DNA of 21,501 bases from Methanolinea sp. UBA477. Its GTDB lineage: Archaea > Halobacteriota > Methanomicrobia > Methanomicrobiales > Methanospirillaceae. The position numbers were made by a program, and so were the translations under genes. Positions within the stretch are counted from its first letter, which is position 1, and every line of letters starts with the position of its first letter. The notes beneath the pieces are model-generated. The model saw only the letters and a list, made by a program, of their open reading frames with translations, was not told where the DNA came from and made no database searches. Positions 7,299-14,573 of this stretch are shown here, piece by piece. Location: the NCBI GenBank assembly GCA_002509485.1, contig DAWO01000140.1, forward strand, positions 920-22,420, written 5' to 3'.

Positions 7299-7636
7299 CC
7301 CTTTCTACGGATATTGAAATCCCGCTTTGCCGGGGTCAGCTGCTGGAGAAGCCCCTTCAACTGGTCGTCCGAGATCTTGGACTTCAACCTGCCACTCTGG
7401 GCAAGCATGACCAGTTGCTGCTCGATGCTCCTGGCAAAATCGGGCCGGGTCAATTTTATCGTATTCAACCGCTCTCGTGCTTCTGGTTCCAGTACCTGCT
7501 TTAAAATGAGCTGGACTCGCTCTTCAACCTCTTTCTGGCGTTCCATCTCTTCCTGCATGTACTGCTGATCGACAGCCTGCTGCTGGAGCTGAGCCATCTT
7601 CTTCCTTCTCAACTCTGCAAGCTCACCGTCATCCAT
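7295..7636 (-). CDS. PDCD5-family DNA-binding protein
   Basis: A 113-residue, highly charged helical protein of the PDCD5/TFAR19 family (archaeal homologues such as MTH1615 bind DNA and have a triple-helix core). Typical segments are LRRKKMAQLQQQAVDQQ at the N terminus, LEPEARERLNTIKLTRPDF in the middle and SDDQLKGLLQQLTPAKRDFN with a basic tail. ATG 7636-7634 is preferred over a GTG three codons upstream because GAGGTG stands six bases ahead of it and would overlap the GTG. It follows rps19e after 11 bases, as in most archaea, and its stop overlaps the PP-loop gene. The true cellular role is unsettled. Confidence 0.92.
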   Translation of the reverse strand: MDDGELAELRRKKMAQLQQQAVDQQYMQEEMERQKEVEERVQLILKQVLEPEARERLNTIKLTRPDFARSIEQQLVMLAQSGRLKSKISDDQLKGLLQQLTPAKRDFNIRRKG

Positions 7637-7647
7637 CGGCAACACCT

Positions 7648-8097
7648 CTACTCTTCGGCGGGCACTGCGCTCTTGGCCGTCTCGCCCGCAACAATCCTGT
7701 TGGCGACGCCGTCCATGAAGGAGGCGCCTTCGGGGGAGACCCTGCGGCCGGTCTTGTCATGCCGGATGAAGCCCGCCGCCTCAAGCTGCTGGAGGGATTT
7801 CCGGAGGATCGATCCGCTTCCCTTCCTGAACCTGGAGGGCTTCGATCCCCGGTCTTTCTTCCCGCCGTAGAATGTTCTCATCCTCTCCACACCGATGGGT
7901 CCGTCGATATAGACCCTTCTCATGATAGAGGCCACCCTGACAAACCACCAGTCGGGGTCCTCGGGGGGCATCTCCTTGTGTACTCCTGTCTTGGCAAATG
8001 CTGCCCAGTCCGGGGGTACAATCTCCGGCTTGGTCTTCAGTTCTTCGGCGAGAGTCCGAATGAACCTGTCGGCCGGGACATCGTAGACTGTTGTCAT
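7648..8097 (-). CDS. rps19e: 30S ribosomal protein S19e (eS19)
   Basis: A 149-residue protein matching eS19: TTVYDVPADRFIRTLAEEL at the start, DPDWWFVRVASIMRRVYIDG (about 48-67), RMRTFYGGKKDRGSKPSRFR (about 72-91), and a winged-helix part GSILRKSLQQLEAAGFI. It is a small-subunit head protein needed for maturation of small-subunit rRNA. It is the first gene of the long minus-strand operon: a TATA box lies about 60 bases upstream, and a ribosome binding site (GTGAGG) lies seven bases before ATG. PDCD5 follows after 11 bases. Confidence 0.96.
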   Translation of the reverse strand: MTTVYDVPADRFIRTLAEELKTKPEIVPPDWAAFAKTGVHKEMPPEDPDWWFVRVASIMRRVYIDGPIGVERMRTFYGGKKDRGSKPSRFRKGSGSILRKSLQQLEAAGFIRHDKTGRRVSPEGASFMDGVANRIVAGETAKSAVPAEE

Positions 8098-8156
8098 CCT
8101 AAAACCTCACTGTCACTAATTCGATATAACAGTCTTTACTTATTGGTTTATTAGCC

Positions 8157-8163
8157 TTTTATA
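8157..8163 (-). promoter_or_regulatory. TATA box of the rps19e translation operon
   Basis: On the minus strand the sequence reads TATAAAA within AAATGTATAAAAGG. Transcription would start roughly 25 bases downstream (near 8130), leaving a leader of about 30-35 bases that includes the rps19e ribosome binding site. It lies in the only sizeable gap between YhbY and rps19e. Placement and sequence are typical of archaeal TBP/TFB promoters; the start site itself is inferred. Confidence 0.6.
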
Positions 8164-8191
8164 CATTTCGAGCGGGGAATTATCGTGCAGG

Positions 8192-8212
8192 AATCCTTGT
8201 CGCAACAGGATT
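8192..8212 (-). terminator. Hairpin at the end of the YhbY gene
   Basis: An inverted repeat (AATCCT...AGGATT with an inner GT/AC pair, one bulged base and loop CGCA on the plus strand) begins at the stop codon of the YhbY gene and ends just before the next promoter. Its position suggests it ends or processes the 3' end of the upstream transcript. There is no good U-tract after it in the minus-strand direction, so a processing or stabilising hairpin is equally possible. Confidence 0.4.
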
Positions 8213-8456
8213 ATTTTTTCCTTTTTTTCACGAGGATCATGGTCCGACCCCTGACACCGGCGAGCTCGGCCCCGGCCTTTTTTGCCAGGTCTTCCGGATC
8301 CACCTCGGTATTATGGAGCCATTTCACCTTGATCACCCTCTTCTTCTCGAGTTGCTGCGCAATCTCCTCAACTATCGTCTCCGTGCACCCCTGTTTTCCG
8401 ATCCAGACGGTAGGCCTCAGATCCTGAATTGAATCCCTGAAAATATCGTTATTCAT
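8211..8456 (-). CDS. YhbY/CRM-domain RNA-binding protein
   Basis: An 81-residue protein formed by a single CRM (CRS1-YhbY) domain. Visible marks are PTVWIGKQGCTETIVEEIAQ (about 15-34), carrying the family GxxG-like loop region, KVKWLHNTEVDPEDLAKKAG, and a basic end GRTMILVKKRKK. Bacterial YhbY associates with large-subunit precursors, so a role in rRNA or tRNA maturation is likely. ATG 8456-8454 overlaps the RNase P gene stop (ATGA), which fixes the start; upstream in-frame sequence belongs to that gene. The overlap suggests joint expression of two RNA-processing proteins. Confidence 0.9.
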   Translation of the reverse strand: MNNDIFRDSIQDLRPTVWIGKQGCTETIVEEIAQQLEKKRVIKVKWLHNTEVDPEDLAKKAGAELAGVRGRTMILVKKRKK

Positions 8457-8767
8457 CTTCTCCTCCTCGTGGGAATCCTCATCTGGCGTCCACACTCCAG
8501 GCAGGTCATCACCACCATTCCCCGCGTGACCCGGACCCGCAGGTTCACACCAGGAACAAGGTACCGGTAGCAGTGGTGGCAAAAACGACGCCTGAACCGT
8601 TCTTCTATCCTGATCCGCTGTCTCATGGCGATTTTCCGGGCAAGGTATACGCACCGGTGGCTCCATGCAGGGTTCTCTGTGTAGAAGAGATCGGCCTGCC
8701 GGAAGAGCTCGGCGATCCGCTCCCGGGCTATCCGTTTTGCATCCGGTCGATAACTCTGTTTTGCCAT
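8453..8767 (-). CDS. rnp4: Ribonuclease P protein component 4 (Rpp21/Rpr2)
   Basis: A 104-residue protein of the Rpr2/Rpp21 family, a subunit of archaeal RNase P, which removes 5' leaders from precursor tRNA. It has a helical N-terminal half (ARERIAELFRQADLFY) that would bind Rpp29, and a zinc ribbon with C63xxC66 (CHHC) and C89xxC92 (CLEC), followed by GRQMRIPTRRRR. The start ATG is preceded by a weak GGTG; the frame stays open further upstream but the added sequence is not family-like. It follows purN after 67 bases and overlaps the YhbY gene by 4 bases. Confidence 0.92.
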   Translation of the reverse strand: MAKQSYRPDAKRIARERIAELFRQADLFYTENPAWSHRCVYLARKIAMRQRIRIEERFRRRFCHHCYRYLVPGVNLRVRVTRGMVVMTCLECGRQMRIPTRRRR

Positions 8768-8834
8768 GCCCAACACCAGTACTAGGCGACGATCTGATTT
8801 ATTCGATCTGCTGCCCCGGCCTGGATCACCCGTT

Positions 8835-9449
8835 TTACCGGTCGGGCCGCAGTACGTGGACGCGCCTGTCGACGATCTGCAGCCTGCCCTGGCAGAAGAG
8901 ACGCACCGCCTCCGGAAGGCACCTGTGCTCCTGGACAAGAATTCTCTCTGCCAGCGTCTCTTCGTCGTCCCCTTCGATCACCGGGACTGCTGCCTGGACG
9001 ATTATCGGGCCGTTATCCATGTGTTCATCCACGAAATGAACCGTGCAGCCCGATACTTTTACTCCATAATCGATGGCCTGTCTCTGGGCGTGCAGACCCG
9101 GAAAAGAGGGGAGAAGCGCAGGGTGTATGTTGATTATCCTTCCGGGAAACACCTGCACGATACCTGCACCGACAATTCGCATGTACCCGGCAAGGATGAA
9201 GAGATCGGCGTCACACTTCGCCATGGCTGCCATGAGATCGACCTCGTATGCATCTTTTGACGGGTATGCGGAATAATCGACGATGTATACCGGAATTCCG
9301 GCTTTTTCGGCCCTGTTTATGGCATACGCCCGGGGATTGTCGGTGATGAGACCTGAGCACTCTGCCGGAACCTCGCCACGCACCATGGAATCGATGACCG
9401 CCTGGAAGTTGGAACCCCTTCCGGAAGCCAGAAACGCAATACGTTTCAC
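8835..9449 (-). CDS. purN: Phosphoribosylglycinamide formyltransferase PurN
   Basis: PurN transfers a formyl group from 10-formyltetrahydrofolate (or a tetrahydropterin analogue) to glycinamide ribonucleotide, the third step of purine synthesis. The 204-residue protein shows the nucleotide-binding SGRGSNFQA (9-17), GYMRIV (88-93), and the catalytic set N107, H109 (NIHPALLPSFPG) and D145 (DEHMDNGPI). Length and motifs are complete. The ATG overlaps the stop of the upstream CNNM/CorC gene by 4 bases, implying translational coupling to a membrane protein with no known link to purines. The RNase P gene follows. Confidence 0.95.
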   Translation of the reverse strand: MKRIAFLASGRGSNFQAVIDSMVRGEVPAECSGLITDNPRAYAINRAEKAGIPVYIVDYSAYPSKDAYEVDLMAAMAKCDADLFILAGYMRIVGAGIVQVFPGRIINIHPALLPSFPGLHAQRQAIDYGVKVSGCTVHFVDEHMDNGPIIVQAAVPVIEGDDEETLAERILVQEHRCLPEAVRLFCQGRLQIVDRRVHVLRPDR

Positions 9450-10705
9450 GCTGTCCCATCTCCGGCCCTGTGCATGATCATCTTCACCTTCACTATTCTC
9501 CGCGAGAGCATCTGGAGCACGACAAGCGTGACATGGCTCTCCTGGATGTAGACGCTCTCCCCGGGATGGGGAATATGGCCGAGACGGTCTATCAAAAGCC
9601 CGCCGATCGTCTCGTACGACTCATGCATGGGAAGACTGATGTCCAGCTCGTCGTTTAAGTCTTCCACCCACACCGTGGCGTCCACGACATAGATACCCTC
9701 GCTTACCTTCTGGATCTCGGGCTCCTCCTTGTCAAACTCGTCGAGGATGTCGCCGACCAGCTCTTCGAGGATATCCTCAACAGTCACGATCCCGACAAAA
9801 CTGCTGTACTCGTCAAGGACTACCGCCATCTGCACCTTCCGAACCTGCAGCTCCTTCAGGAGATCGTCGATCTTCTTCGTCTCGGGAACGAAGAAGGGGT
9901 CATACATCACGTCCTTTATCGGAATATTCTTGTTTCCTGACATGAGCGCGGAGAAGACATCCTTCACATTCAGGACCCCGATGATGTTGTCCACCTGTTC
10001 CCGGAAGACCGGAATTCTCGAAAAACCGGTCTCATTGAAGAGGCGGAGCGCTGATTCGAGAGAATTGGTATCCTCGACGAGCGCGACATCAACCCGCGGA
10101 GTCATGATCTCCCTGGTGATGGTGTCACCGAATTCGAGGACAGAGTAGAGCATCTCGCGCTCCTCCAGTTCGATGGTCCCTTCCTCCTTGCCGACTTCGA
10201 TCCACTCCCTGATCTCCTCCTCGGTGACAGCAGGCTCGGTTACCGAAACACCAAGCCTTGCCGTCACCTTCTCGATAAGGACGACGAGCGGGGAGAAGAT
10301 CCTGGAGAGCACGAGTATGGGGGCCGAGACTGCGATGGCCATCTTATCCGTGTGCCGCGTCGCATACATCTTCGGGCCTATCTCCCCAAAGAACAGGAGA
10401 AGAATAACCACCACGAATGTCGCAATACCGACCCCGATGTCCCCGAAGATGCTTATCGTGATGGCTGTGGCGATAGATGCGGCGGCAACGTTGACGATGT
10501 TGTTCCCGATAAGAATGGTGATCAGGAAATGGTTTGGTGCATCCTTGACGGCTGCAAGCCGCTCTGCCCCCTTGCGGCCCTCGTTGACCAGTGTTCGCAC
10601 CTTTGCCCGGGTGATGGATATGAGTGCGACTTCCGACCCGGAAAAAAACGCAGAGAGCAACAGACAGGCAACAAAGAGCAAAATTAATAAAAAATCTTCG
10701 ATCAT
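9446..10705 (-). CDS. CNNM/CorC (HlyC-type) membrane protein with CBS pair
   Basis: About 419 residues with the standard build of the CNNM/CorC 'hemolysin-like' family: an N-terminal transmembrane domain with three or four helices (about 1-20, 55-75, 80-110, 125-145) including SAFFSGSEVALISITRAKV and FFGEIGPKMYA; a Bateman pair of CBS domains (about 200-325) beginning ITREIMTPRVDVALVE; and a CorC_HlyC end domain (about 335-410) with ETIGGLLIDRLGHIPHPGE. Relatives move or sense Mg2+ or Na+. ATG 10705-10703 is preferred; a GTG three codons upstream is possible. The stop overlaps purN. A TATA box (TTTTATAAAA) lies about 80 bases upstream. Confidence 0.9.
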   Translation of the reverse strand: MIEDFLLILLFVACLLLSAFFSGSEVALISITRAKVRTLVNEGRKGAERLAAVKDAPNHFLITILIGNNIVNVAAASIATAITISIFGDIGVGIATFVVVILLLFFGEIGPKMYATRHTDKMAIAVSAPILVLSRIFSPLVVLIEKVTARLGVSVTEPAVTEEEIREWIEVGKEEGTIELEEREMLYSVLEFGDTITREIMTPRVDVALVEDTNSLESALRLFNETGFSRIPVFREQVDNIIGVLNVKDVFSALMSGNKNIPIKDVMYDPFFVPETKKIDDLLKELQVRKVQMAVVLDEYSSFVGIVTVEDILEELVGDILDEFDKEEPEIQKVSEGIYVVDATVWVEDLNDELDISLPMHESYETIGGLLIDRLGHIPHPGESVYIQESHVTLVVLQMLSRRIVKVKMIMHRAGDGTA

Positions 10706-10783
10706 CGAATCCACGCCGCAGAAACGGCCTTGCTGGTATGTATGTTCATATATGCCTGAAACAGTATGATAATGGAACTCGCA

Positions 10784-10793
10784 TTTTATAAAA
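10784..10793 (-). promoter_or_regulatory. TATA box upstream of the CNNM/CorC-purN operon
   Basis: TTTTATAAAA is a perfect 10-base palindrome and a near-ideal archaeal TATA element, eight bases after the stop of the TIM-barrel gene. A transcript starting about 25 bases downstream would leave a leader of roughly 55 bases before the CNNM/CorC ATG. A second candidate, ATATATG around 10748-10756, would give a much shorter leader; the sequence alone does not decide between them. Confidence 0.5.
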
Positions 10794-10800
10794 CCAGCGA

Positions 10801-11625
10801 TTATCCCACACTATTCCTCATGAATTCCACTTCTCCTGCGAGGATGATGATCTTCTCCTCGGATGAGAGGTCACGGGCAAAATTACGGTCCTCTATCTCC
10901 AGCGTGATGCACCCCCTGTATCCCAGGTCACAGATATAAACAAGAATATCAGCCATCACCTTGCTGCCTCTCACCGGGAGGTGCTGGGTGCCTCCATTGG
11001 ACCGGCTCATGTGTATATTCGAGAGACGGTCGTGGCAGAGATCGAGGTACCGGTAAACCTCGTCGGTCGATGTGCCCATCGCATGGGAGACATCAAGGGT
11101 AAACCCCAGCCATTCCTCCCTGTCAAGGAGTTCACGAACCGATTCAGGTGTGCAGAGCAGTGAATTGACCTTTCTCTCCATGTTCTCGATGGCAACCGTG
11201 ACATGTTGTTTGCCGCGCGACACCTCTTCCAGCCGGTCCAGATAGTACTCGAACCGCCGGTAGTCAGCATCGCTGGGCGACCGTTTCGCGGTCCGTCTTC
11301 CCGGGTGAACGGTGACCACTCCCGATCCGATGCGCCCGGCAAGCGATATGGCCCTTGCAGTGTATTCCACGGAGATAGCGGCGACATCAGGGTTGATGGA
11401 GCAGGGATTCAGGTCGAGTACCGGCGCATGGATTGACGGGATCGGGCGGTCGGGGTTCTTCTGGATACATGCTGCAAGTTCATCTTCCGGGAGGTCCCGC
11501 AGCCAGAAATGTGGGGTCTCCATCCAGAACTCCATCGTGTCGAGGCCTGACTCGCAGACAAGATCAAAGATCTCCTCCAGCGGGTATTCATGAAAAAACA
11601 TGCTGGATACCGCGAAATATACCAT
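10801..11625 (-). CDS. TIM-barrel protein, sugar phosphate isomerase/endonuclease IV-like
   Basis: A 274-residue protein of the xylose isomerase-like TIM-barrel superfamily (AP endonuclease 2 type). A full set of likely metal ligands is visible in the order used by endonuclease IV: H66 (IHAP), H107 (TVHPG), E147 (IEN), D178 and H181 (LDVSH), H205 (NIH), H215 and E243 (LEIE). Such proteins may be sugar isomerases or epimerases, or AP endonucleases; sequence alone does not decide. It lies divergent to xseA with about 40 bases between starts and upstream of the CNNM/CorC gene. ATG 11625-11623 lacks a clear ribosome binding site, so a short-leader transcript is likely. Confidence 0.85.
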   Translation of the reverse strand: MVYFAVSSMFFHEYPLEEIFDLVCESGLDTMEFWMETPHFWLRDLPEDELAACIQKNPDRPIPSIHAPVLDLNPCSINPDVAAISVEYTARAISLAGRIGSGVVTVHPGRRTAKRSPSDADYRRFEYYLDRLEEVSRGKQHVTVAIENMERKVNSLLCTPESVRELLDREEWLGFTLDVSHAMGTSTDEVYRYLDLCHDRLSNIHMSRSNGGTQHLPVRGSKVMADILVYICDLGYRGCITLEIEDRNFARDLSSEEKIIILAGEVEFMRNSVG

Positions 11626-11665
11626 GATCTCAATTGATTATGAGACACATCCATAATAGTTTTTG
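11626..11665. promoter_or_regulatory. Short divergent promoter region, TIM-barrel gene / xseA
   Basis: Both genes must be expressed from these 40 bases or from within each other's start. It is AT-rich (CAATTGATTATGAG, CCATAATAG) and holds a small dyad TCTCA/TGAGA (11628-11632 and 11641-11645) with an 8-base spacer containing CAATTG. No Shine-Dalgarno precedes the xseA ATG, which fits a leaderless or near-leaderless mRNA. Exact TATA positions cannot be set with confidence. Confidence 0.4.
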
Positions 11666-12919
11666 ATGAGTTGGTACAGAACGCGGCTCACAGAGGAACA
11701 GGAGAGACACGGGACGGAAGTATTCAGTGTCTCCGACATCTCCCGCGTGGTCACCGGAGTCCTTGACGATTCACGGCTCCAGGATATCTGGATCAGGGGG
11801 GAGGTGACCAATCTCAGGCTGCACTCATCCGGTCACATCTACTTCTCCTTAAGCGAGAAGCAGGATTCCGGTGTCGCACTCATTCATTGCGTGATGTGGC
11901 GGTCAGATGCCAAAAGACTCACATTCTCCCCAAGAGACGGAACGGACGTGATCGCCTTCGGCTCGATCGGCCACTATGCACCCCATGGCAGGTACCAGTT
12001 CTATGCAAAGGATATCAGGCACGCAGGAGAGGGAGAGAAGCATCTTCTCGTCGAGAGGTGGAAGTCCGAACTCTCTTCGGAAGGACTTTTCGACCCGGCA
12101 AGGAAAAAGACGCTTCCCCAGTACCCTGAACGGATCGGCGTCGTGACATCAGGAACGGGGGCCGTGCTCCACGATATCACACACGTCGTCCAGAGGAGGT
12201 ACCCCCTGGAGATCCTTGTGTCGCCGACAGCTGTCCAGGGAGACCAGGCACACCGGGAGATCGTACAGGCGCTCTCGAGAATAGACGGCCTCGTCGATGT
12301 CATCATCATCGGCCGCGGCGGAGGAAGTTTCGAGGACCTCTTCCCATTCAACCACCCCGATGTCGTCAGGGCTATTGCCGGCTGCACGACACCGGTCGTC
12401 AGCGCCATAGGTCACGAGACAGATGTGACCCTGGCCGACTTCGCTGCCGACATGAGGGCTCCCACGCCGTCAGCAGCAGCCGAGCTTGCGGTACCTGACA
12501 GGGCGGGCCTTTTGCAGAACCTGGCCGAGACGAGAAAGATGATGGGATCCAGGCTGCTCTCACGGCTCGATCGGGGAGCCCGGGAGATTGAAGACCTGCG
12601 CGGGCGTCTCACCCCGGGCCGCCTCGAGAGACGGATATCCGAGCGACGCGAAGACCTTGCTTCCTGGACGGACAGGATTCGCCGCGCTTTCGTCTCGAAG
12701 GTCGAACGGGAGAGACTTGTGATCGCCGGAATAAAAACAGCCATCGACGGGCAAAACCCGATGCATCTCCTCTCGAGAGGGTATTGCATCCTTGAAAAGG
12801 GCGGCCAGGTGGTGAAATCGTCATCAGAGATCGATACCGGTGATGATGCCATGGTCAGGCTCTCCGACGGGAGAGCGGAACTGGTGATCGGGAAGGTGTA
12901 TCATGACAAAAAAATATGA
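11666..12919 (+). CDS. xseA: Exodeoxyribonuclease VII large subunit
   Basis: XseA is the catalytic subunit of exonuclease VII, a metal-independent nuclease that degrades single-stranded DNA from both ends. The 417-residue protein has an N-terminal OB fold (about 20-115: FSVSDISRVV, DIWIRGEVTNLRLHSSGHIY) and the catalytic domain with ERIGVVTSGTGAVLHDI (about 153-169), IIIGRGGGSFEDLFPFN (about 213-229), SAIGHETDVTLADFAADMRA (about 245-264) and TPSAAAELAVP, followed by a long charged coiled coil and a C-terminal LSRGYCILEKGG. ATG 11666 is used; a TTG one codon earlier is also open. It is a bacterial-type family in an archaeon, so old transfer is likely. It overlaps xseB by 17 bases. Confidence 0.95.
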   Translation: MSWYRTRLTEEQERHGTEVFSVSDISRVVTGVLDDSRLQDIWIRGEVTNLRLHSSGHIYFSLSEKQDSGVALIHCVMWRSDAKRLTFSPRDGTDVIAFGSIGHYAPHGRYQFYAKDIRHAGEGEKHLLVERWKSELSSEGLFDPARKKTLPQYPERIGVVTSGTGAVLHDITHVVQRRYPLEILVSPTAVQGDQAHREIVQALSRIDGLVDVIIIGRGGGSFEDLFPFNHPDVVRAIAGCTTPVVSAIGHETDVTLADFAADMRAPTPSAAAELAVPDRAGLLQNLAETRKMMGSRLLSRLDRGAREIEDLRGRLTPGRLERRISERREDLASWTDRIRRAFVSKVERERLVIAGIKTAIDGQNPMHLLSRGYCILEKGGQVVKSSSEIDTGDDAMVRLSDGRAELVIGKVYHDKKI

Positions 12920-13085
12920 GGATTTACTCGGGGAATTAAAAGAGATCGTGCGGAAGATGGAGGATAACGGGACCACGCTCGACGAGAGCATAGCGCTGTA
13001 CGAGCGCGGTGCAATCCTTGTCAGGGAGTGCGAGGAGCTCCTCGAGTCTGCGGAGATGAAGATCTCGATGCTCGGCCGCGACTAG
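12903..13085 (+). CDS. xseB: Exodeoxyribonuclease VII small subunit
   Basis: A 60-residue helical protein matching XseB, several copies of which wrap the coiled-coil of XseA. The family pattern is plain: YEDLLGELKEIVRKMEDNGTTLDESIALYERG (about 5-36) and a second helix LVRECEELLESAEMKI. Its ATG lies inside the end of xseA with GGAAGG about 10 bases upstream, so the two subunits are translationally coupled. The length is slightly below bacterial examples (about 70-80), with the variable tail missing. Confidence 0.93.
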   Translation: MTKKYEDLLGELKEIVRKMEDNGTTLDESIALYERGAILVRECEELLESAEMKISMLGRD

Positions 13086-13162
13086 AGAAACAGCATCCAA
13101 AACCCTTCCACTGCGTCTTTCGGATCCCGCAGTAGTGGTTTCGGGAGTCCAATCACCGTTCC

Positions 13163-13600
13163 TCAGCCTTCATCGCCATTCGGGTACGCATTCAGGATAA
13201 CCAGCAGCTCTCCTCCACCCCGCAGGTACGAGATGAGCTCCCGCGGCAGGGTGAGTGCTGCATGGTCTGATGATATCCCGATCGTCCGGCCGCAGGTGAA
13301 GGTACTCGTTCTCCAGACCAGGTCTGTCTCGTGGTCCAGGGTCATCGACGCGCTCCCCTTCGACGTTACCCTGACCGTGATATCTCCAGCGACGAGAAGA
13401 GTGACAAGGGTTGCGCTCCCGCATCCCAGGGCTGCCCGGAACCCGTCGGAGAGATCACCGGCTCCTTTATCTGCACCGACTCCGATGACGCAGTCGCCCC
13501 TCGGTGAGAGGTCTGTCTCGGTAGTGACCTGGAACGTGGACCGGTGCGTGCCCCGTATGTTGTGATGGCCCCTGCAACAAATTCTCTCCTCGATATTCAT
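13163..13600 (-). CDS. DUF371 family protein
   Basis: A 145-residue protein that I recognise as DUF371, an archaeal family without a known function. The start has the typical ICCRGHHNIRGTHRSTFQVT (about 7-26) and then LSPRGDCVIGVGADKGAGDL. The rest is rich in beta-strands (TLVTLLVAGDITVRV, TLDHETDLVWRTSTF) and ends with DHAALTLPRELISYLRGGGE. No signal peptide or membrane segment is seen. It converges with xseB, 77 bases away, and diverges from the zinc-finger gene. ATG 13600-13598 is directly preceded by GAGGGG, closer than ideal, so the start is a little uncertain. Confidence 0.82.
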   Translation of the reverse strand: MNIEERICCRGHHNIRGTHRSTFQVTTETDLSPRGDCVIGVGADKGAGDLSDGFRAALGCGSATLVTLLVAGDITVRVTSKGSASMTLDHETDLVWRTSTFTCGRTIGISSDHAALTLPRELISYLRGGGELLVILNAYPNGDEG

Positions 13601-13699
13601 CCCCTCGATCTTTCCCCCATGACATCAAGGACTTTTGCAGGAGCTGTCAGTACTACTTATGAGCTCGCGGGGAGTAATGTTTGGGAGAGGACGTGCGCA

Positions 13700-14278
13700 A
13701 TGGATCTGGAAACCTACTGCCCGGTCTGCAGGGAAGAGCAGGGACATGTGATAGTCGCCAGTTCGCGTGATCTCGTGGTGAGATGCGAGATATGCGGGAA
13801 TGTGAAGCGCATTCCGTTGCCCGAAGAAGAGAAACAGATCTCCGTGAAGGCTATAGTCAGTTCCGAAGAGAGTTCCCGGGTCTGCCGTGTTGAGTTGCCG
13901 CCCAAAGAGTCCTGCGCCATCGGGGACAGGCTCGTCGTGGAGTGCGGCGACGAGTATGTCGGTGTCGAGGTGACGGCGATCGAGCGTGATCAAAAGAGGG
14001 TGAAGAGGGCCATCGCCTCCGAGATCCTCACATTATGGACCCGGAAGATCGAGGAGGTTGTCGTGAGGGTATCTCTCCACGACGGCCGTACCACAAGCCC
14101 GCTCTTTCTCCCTGTCACCGGCGAGGAGCCGTTCGAGGTGGGCGGAGTCTACCGGCACGCCGGGCGGCAGTTCCGGATAGTCCAGATAAAATTACGGAAC
14201 GGCGCGGTGATGCGAAAGGAAGGCTGGAAGACCGTTGCCCGCAGGATAAAGCGAATCTATGCTGTTCCGTCACCGTAA
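13700..14278 (+). CDS. HVO_0476-family zinc-finger protein
   Basis: A 192-residue protein starting with a zinc ribbon: C7xxC10 (CPVC) and C29xxC32 (CEIC). The remainder resembles the archaeal HVO_0476-type family: a linker with KQISVKAIVSSEESSRVCRV, a beta-rich part with IGDRLVVECGDEYVGVEVT and a C-terminal module with IRRI-like basic end RNGAVMRKEGWKTVARRIKR. The role is unknown; nucleic-acid binding is inferred from the ribbon and basic tail. ATG 13700 is chosen because GGAGAGG lies nine bases upstream; the open frame upstream reads into DUF371 and is not protein-like. Its last 9 bases overlap the thioredoxin gene tail to tail. Confidence 0.78.
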   Translation: MDLETYCPVCREEQGHVIVASSRDLVVRCEICGNVKRIPLPEEEKQISVKAIVSSEESSRVCRVELPPKESCAIGDRLVVECGDEYVGVEVTAIERDQKRVKRAIASEILTLWTRKIEEVVVRVSLHDGRTTSPLFLPVTGEEPFEVGGVYRHAGRQFRIVQIKLRNGAVMRKEGWKTVARRIKRIYAVPSP

Positions 14279-14530
14279 CTTCGAGACCACCTCTTCAAAC
14301 TGTTCCCGGTGGACGACACCTTCGAACCTGGCCTTCTCCTCCCCGTCCTTGAGGATGATAATGGTCGGAGTCACTTTCAGGCCATACTCTCTGATATAAG
14401 CGGGATTCTTCGTCGGGTCGATCGATTCTATCCTGATATTGAGGTCCTGCTCCACCACGCGGTTTATGGGTTCCTGCTCCTGGCATGCCATGCACCCTTC
14501 CTGGAAGAAACTGATTATTCGCAGTGCCAT
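14270..14530 (-). CDS. Small thioredoxin/glutaredoxin-like protein
   Basis: An 86-residue thioredoxin-fold protein with the redox motif C13-M-A-C16 and a cis-proline at P55 (VTPT). It is as small as the archaeal Mj0307-type thioredoxins, and would reduce disulfides or act as an electron donor in the cytoplasm, with no signal peptide. It follows the FKBP-like gene (gap 43 bases) on the same strand and overlaps the zinc-finger gene tail to tail by 9 bases. A TATA-like TTATTAA about 27 bases upstream and the absence of a Shine-Dalgarno suggest its own leaderless or short-leader transcript. Confidence 0.9.
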   Translation of the reverse strand: MALRIISFFQEGCMACQEQEPINRVVEQDLNIRIESIDPTKNPAYIREYGLKVTPTIIILKDGEEKARFEGVVHREQFEEVVSKLR

Positions 14531-14546
14531 GAGAAAAATAGTGGGA

Positions 14547-14566
14547 AGAGCTGGTTAATAAGCTCT
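14547..14566. repeat. 6-bp perfect inverted repeat between FKBP-like and thioredoxin genes
   Basis: AGAGCT-GGTTAATA-AGCTCT. In the minus-strand direction it follows the FKBP-like stop codon by eight bases, and a T-rich stretch (ATTTTTCTC) comes shortly after it, so it may be a terminator hairpin. The loop also holds the TATA-like element of the thioredoxin gene, so it could instead be an operator. Either role is inference. Confidence 0.4.
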
Positions 14567-14573
14567 GGTATTA

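Noticed and set aside
13108..13138. Imperfect hairpin CCACTGCG...CGCAGTAGTGG between xseB and DUF371
   Set aside because: It could be a shared terminator of the convergent genes, but it is imperfect and no T-tract follows on either strand.
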